Of a DNA stretch of 64,000 bases, positions 61,212 to 64,000 are shown piece after piece. Location of the stretch: the NCBI RefSeq assembly GCF_000002985.6, contig NC_003281.10, forward strand, positions 7,316,001-7,380,000. Reading direction: 5' to 3'. The position numbers and the translations under genes are program-made. Origin of the DNA: Caenorhabditis elegans. Taxonomy: Eukaryota; Nematoda; Chromadorea; Rhabditida; Rhabditidae. Position 1 is the stretch's first letter. Each line of letters opens with the position of its first letter. The notes beneath the pieces are model-generated. The model saw nothing but the letters and a program-made list of their open reading frames with translations, was not told where the DNA came from and did not search any database.

Positions 61212-61627
61212 AAATATCTCGTAGCGAAAACTACAGTAACTCTTAAAATGTCTACTGTAGCGCTGGTGTCGATTTACGGGACTAATTTTCGAAATAAATT
61301 TCGGTACGAATTATGACGAAGATATTCATTATTCTTTAATTTGTTTCGTATTGTTTGCCAATTTTGTGTTTTCTTTTATTATGATATTAAGAAACCATCA
61401 ATTCATAAGAATGCCTACTTTCTGGCGCGAAAATAGCGGCAGCGGAGAGAACATGCGGCGAAGAGAGATTTAGGTTCCTTCGCTACGAGATATTCCCGGG
61501 CCAAAGCGTTAGGCATTCTCATGATTCCTTAATATCATCAATTGATAAATGATTTCTGTAAATCGACACCAACGCTAAGTACAGTAGTCGTTCAAAGAGT
61601 TACTGTAGTTTTCGCTACGAGATATTT
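61212..61627. repeat. Outer inverted repeat carrying a nested element
   Basis: Left arm 61212-61279 (AAATATCTCGTAGCGAAAAC ... TGTCGATTTACGG) pairs with right arm about 61556-61627 (GTAAATCGACACC ... GTTTTCGCTACGAGATATTT). The loop includes the separate inverted-repeat element at 61381-61537. Confidence 0.8.
61381..61537. mobile_element. Short inverted-repeat element (MITE-like), copy B
   Basis: The ends ATGATATTAAG and CTTAATATCAT are perfect inverted repeats, with AAGAATGCCTAC and GTTAGGCATTCT inside. It matches the element at 27924-28112 in inverted orientation (shared CGCTACGAGATATTCCCG and TGGCGCGAAAATAGCGGCAG blocks). Confidence 0.75.
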
Positions 61628-62077
61628 GCGTGTCAAATTTGCTGCGCACAACACGAATTCTAATTTAAATTTCAGTATACAAAAAAATATAAAGCTAATC
61701 TATAAATTTTGATAAAAAAAACTTAACTAAATATACCTTTTTTTCGAAATCTGAAAATTTGTTCGACGTTTTCGTCGAAGAAACCTGAAAAACAAACATT
61801 CCCGACTCTGTTCAGACCCCGGTTTTGACATATCTTCCAATTTCAATTTTTTTGGAAACTAGATGAGCTTTTATTTTCTTCAACACAAGATAGCACAAGA
61901 AGAACTCTACGCGCAAAGTAATAACGAAAAATGAAATATAGACAATAGAAAAAGTAACAGACAAGAATAGGAAAAAATGGTGTTCAGCTGGTTGGTTGTG
62001 TGGAAAAGATGGTGTTTTTGAAATTAGGGGAGATGAAAACCACGTGTCAAGAGGGGGTGAGAAAAAGCTGGAATGCA

Positions 62078-63045
<968 letters not shown>

Positions 63046-63280
63046 CTGAAATCGAATAATTTAAATTTCATAAGAATCGGAAAATAATCAAAGATCACGT
63101 ATGGGTTTGAACCAGTAAATCGATCAATCATCAAAAAATAATAATAAAAGATAAGTGTATTAAAGTTAAAAGTGCAATCAAAAAATTAATGAATGTAACA
63201 GAATGAGATATTCAGACAACTTGAGATACATGAATATTTAAACGATAGTACACGAGTTTAAAAGAAACAAAATTAATAAT

Positions 63281-64000
63281 TTAATCTGAATCATCCGATT
63301 CATCAGATCCATCGGAGCCATTATTACTCTCTTCTGATTCTTCTTTTGGAGCGGCTTTCTTCTCTTTTTTCTTCGGCTCCTCATCGTCCGAATCATCTGA
63401 ATCACTGATATACTCTTTCGAAATGGCCTTGGATGAAGATGGTCCAGAACTTTTCTTTGATGTTTTTGATGAAGATGGTTTTGACGAGGAAGATGGTGGT
63501 CCATTCTTTCTGTATTCCTTCATTTCTTTCTCGTATCGAGACTTATCTTCTTCTGCTTTTTCCTCCCATTTCTGTAAATTAAAATTATTTTAGAGGATAA
63601 ATTGTAGACTATAATCAACGAACCTTTTTATCATCCGAGCTCATCGTTTTCCATTTGGCTCCACCTTTCTTGGCCACATCAGCAACAGAATCACCATCCT
63701 CCTTCAGTTCATTTCGACTAGCAAGGAACCATTGCATGTAGGCACTTGTAGCACGTTTCGGAGCGTTTGGATCTTTGTCTTTCTTTCCTTTCTTGCCTTC
63801 CTTCTTTTCTCTTTTCTCCTTCTTTTCCCTCTTCTCTTTAGGTTCACCCTTTCTTCGCTTCGACGGAACATCTTGCTCAGAATCCGGCTCAGACTCTCCA
63901 GTTCCACTGGAATCTTGTTCTGATCCAGAATCATATTCATCGTCTGGCTCTGATCCAGTTCCTTCTGACGACTCCTTATCCTCCTTTTTCTTTTTTATAT
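63281..64000 (-). CDS. hmg-4: HMG-4, SSRP1 subunit of the FACT histone chaperone (C-terminal part, runs off the window)
   Basis: Two exons are visible: 63624 to beyond 64000, and 63281-63571 (stop TAA at 63281-63283). Reading toward the C-terminus, there is an acidic Ser/Glu/Asp region and a Lys-rich linker ([20 protein letters not shown]). Then comes a single HMG box, [20 protein letters not shown] ... [14 protein letters not shown] | [20 protein letters not shown], and a Ser/Lys-rich and Asp/Ser-rich tail. This order is typical of SSRP1. C. elegans has two close paralogues, hmg-3 and hmg-4; I assign hmg-4 because I remember it next to mml-1 and the anamorsin gene. FACT loosens nucleosomes for transcription and replication. 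The Spt16-interacting N-terminal domains lie outside the window. Confidence 0.9.

Larger units (their letters stand above)
58726..62077. other. Repeat-rich intergenic region upstream of mml-1
   Basis: About 3.35 kb without a convincing gene. It contains three CACGTG E-boxes (59097-59102, 60555-60560, 60694-60699) and a fourth at 62041-62046, a TG microsatellite (about 60248-60303), a copy of the rpe-1-intron repeat (61043-61165) and nested inverted repeats (61212-61627). It probably holds the mml-1 promoter. Confidence 0.55.

Overview
This window is nematode nuclear DNA, almost certainly from Caenorhabditis elegans or a very close relative. The base composition is AT-rich, introns are short (many 45-60 nt) with TTTTCAG acceptors, genes are closely packed, and several proteins are recognisable worm versions: the PP1 catalytic subunit GSP-2, KAP-1, HMGR-1, GOS-28.1, RPE-1, the NUMR-1/NUMR-2 pair, MML-1 and HMG-4. 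From memory the set fits chromosome III. Wherever I worked out a complete exon chain, exon lengths and phases were checked and sum to a whole number of codons.

Layout. 0.5-2.8 kb: 3' part of a minus-strand gene for a single-pass membrane protein with a Q/Y/P-rich tail. 2.8-9.1 kb: no convincing gene. 9.1-13.6 kb: an unrecognised four-exon minus-strand gene whose last intron carries a 3.2 kb RTE-type non-LTR retrotransposon bounded by a 94-bp identical target-site duplication. 14.2-19.1 kb: BCAS3-like WD-repeat gene (minus) with a terminal-inverted-repeat element in its first intron. 20.6-22.2 kb: gsp-2 (plus). 23.0-27.6 kb: kap-1 (plus), followed 200 bp later by a gene for a small membrane protein (27.8-29.8 kb), probably co-transcribed. 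30.0-41.4 kb: minus-strand run of rpe-1, gos-28.1 and two tandem paralogues of an unrecognised low-complexity family. 41.9-43.1 kb: compact ESCO/Eco1 cohesin acetyltransferase (minus), head-to-head with hmgr-1 (43.5-45.9 kb, plus). 46.5-49.4 kb: a large near-perfect palindrome with two identical numr genes facing outward. 49.9-53.5 kb: a small unknown gene, a probable numr-like fragment, and an F-box/FBA_2 gene. 54.4-58.7 kb: mml-1 (Mondo family, minus). 58.7-62.1 kb: repeat-rich intergenic DNA. 62.1-64 kb: anamorsin (CIAPIN1) and the 3' end of hmg-4 (SSRP1 of FACT), both minus and 236 bp apart.

Functional mix. Most genes are housekeeping (PP1 phosphatase, kinesin-II adaptor, pentose phosphate and mevalonate enzymes, Golgi SNARE, cohesion, Fe-S assembly, chromatin). 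The accessory interest lies in the numr palindrome and its neighbourhood, the retrotransposon that duplicated a splice donor, nested inverted-repeat elements near 61.4 kb, the soluble HMG-CoA reductase, and the fast-evolving paralogue pair at 33-41 kb.
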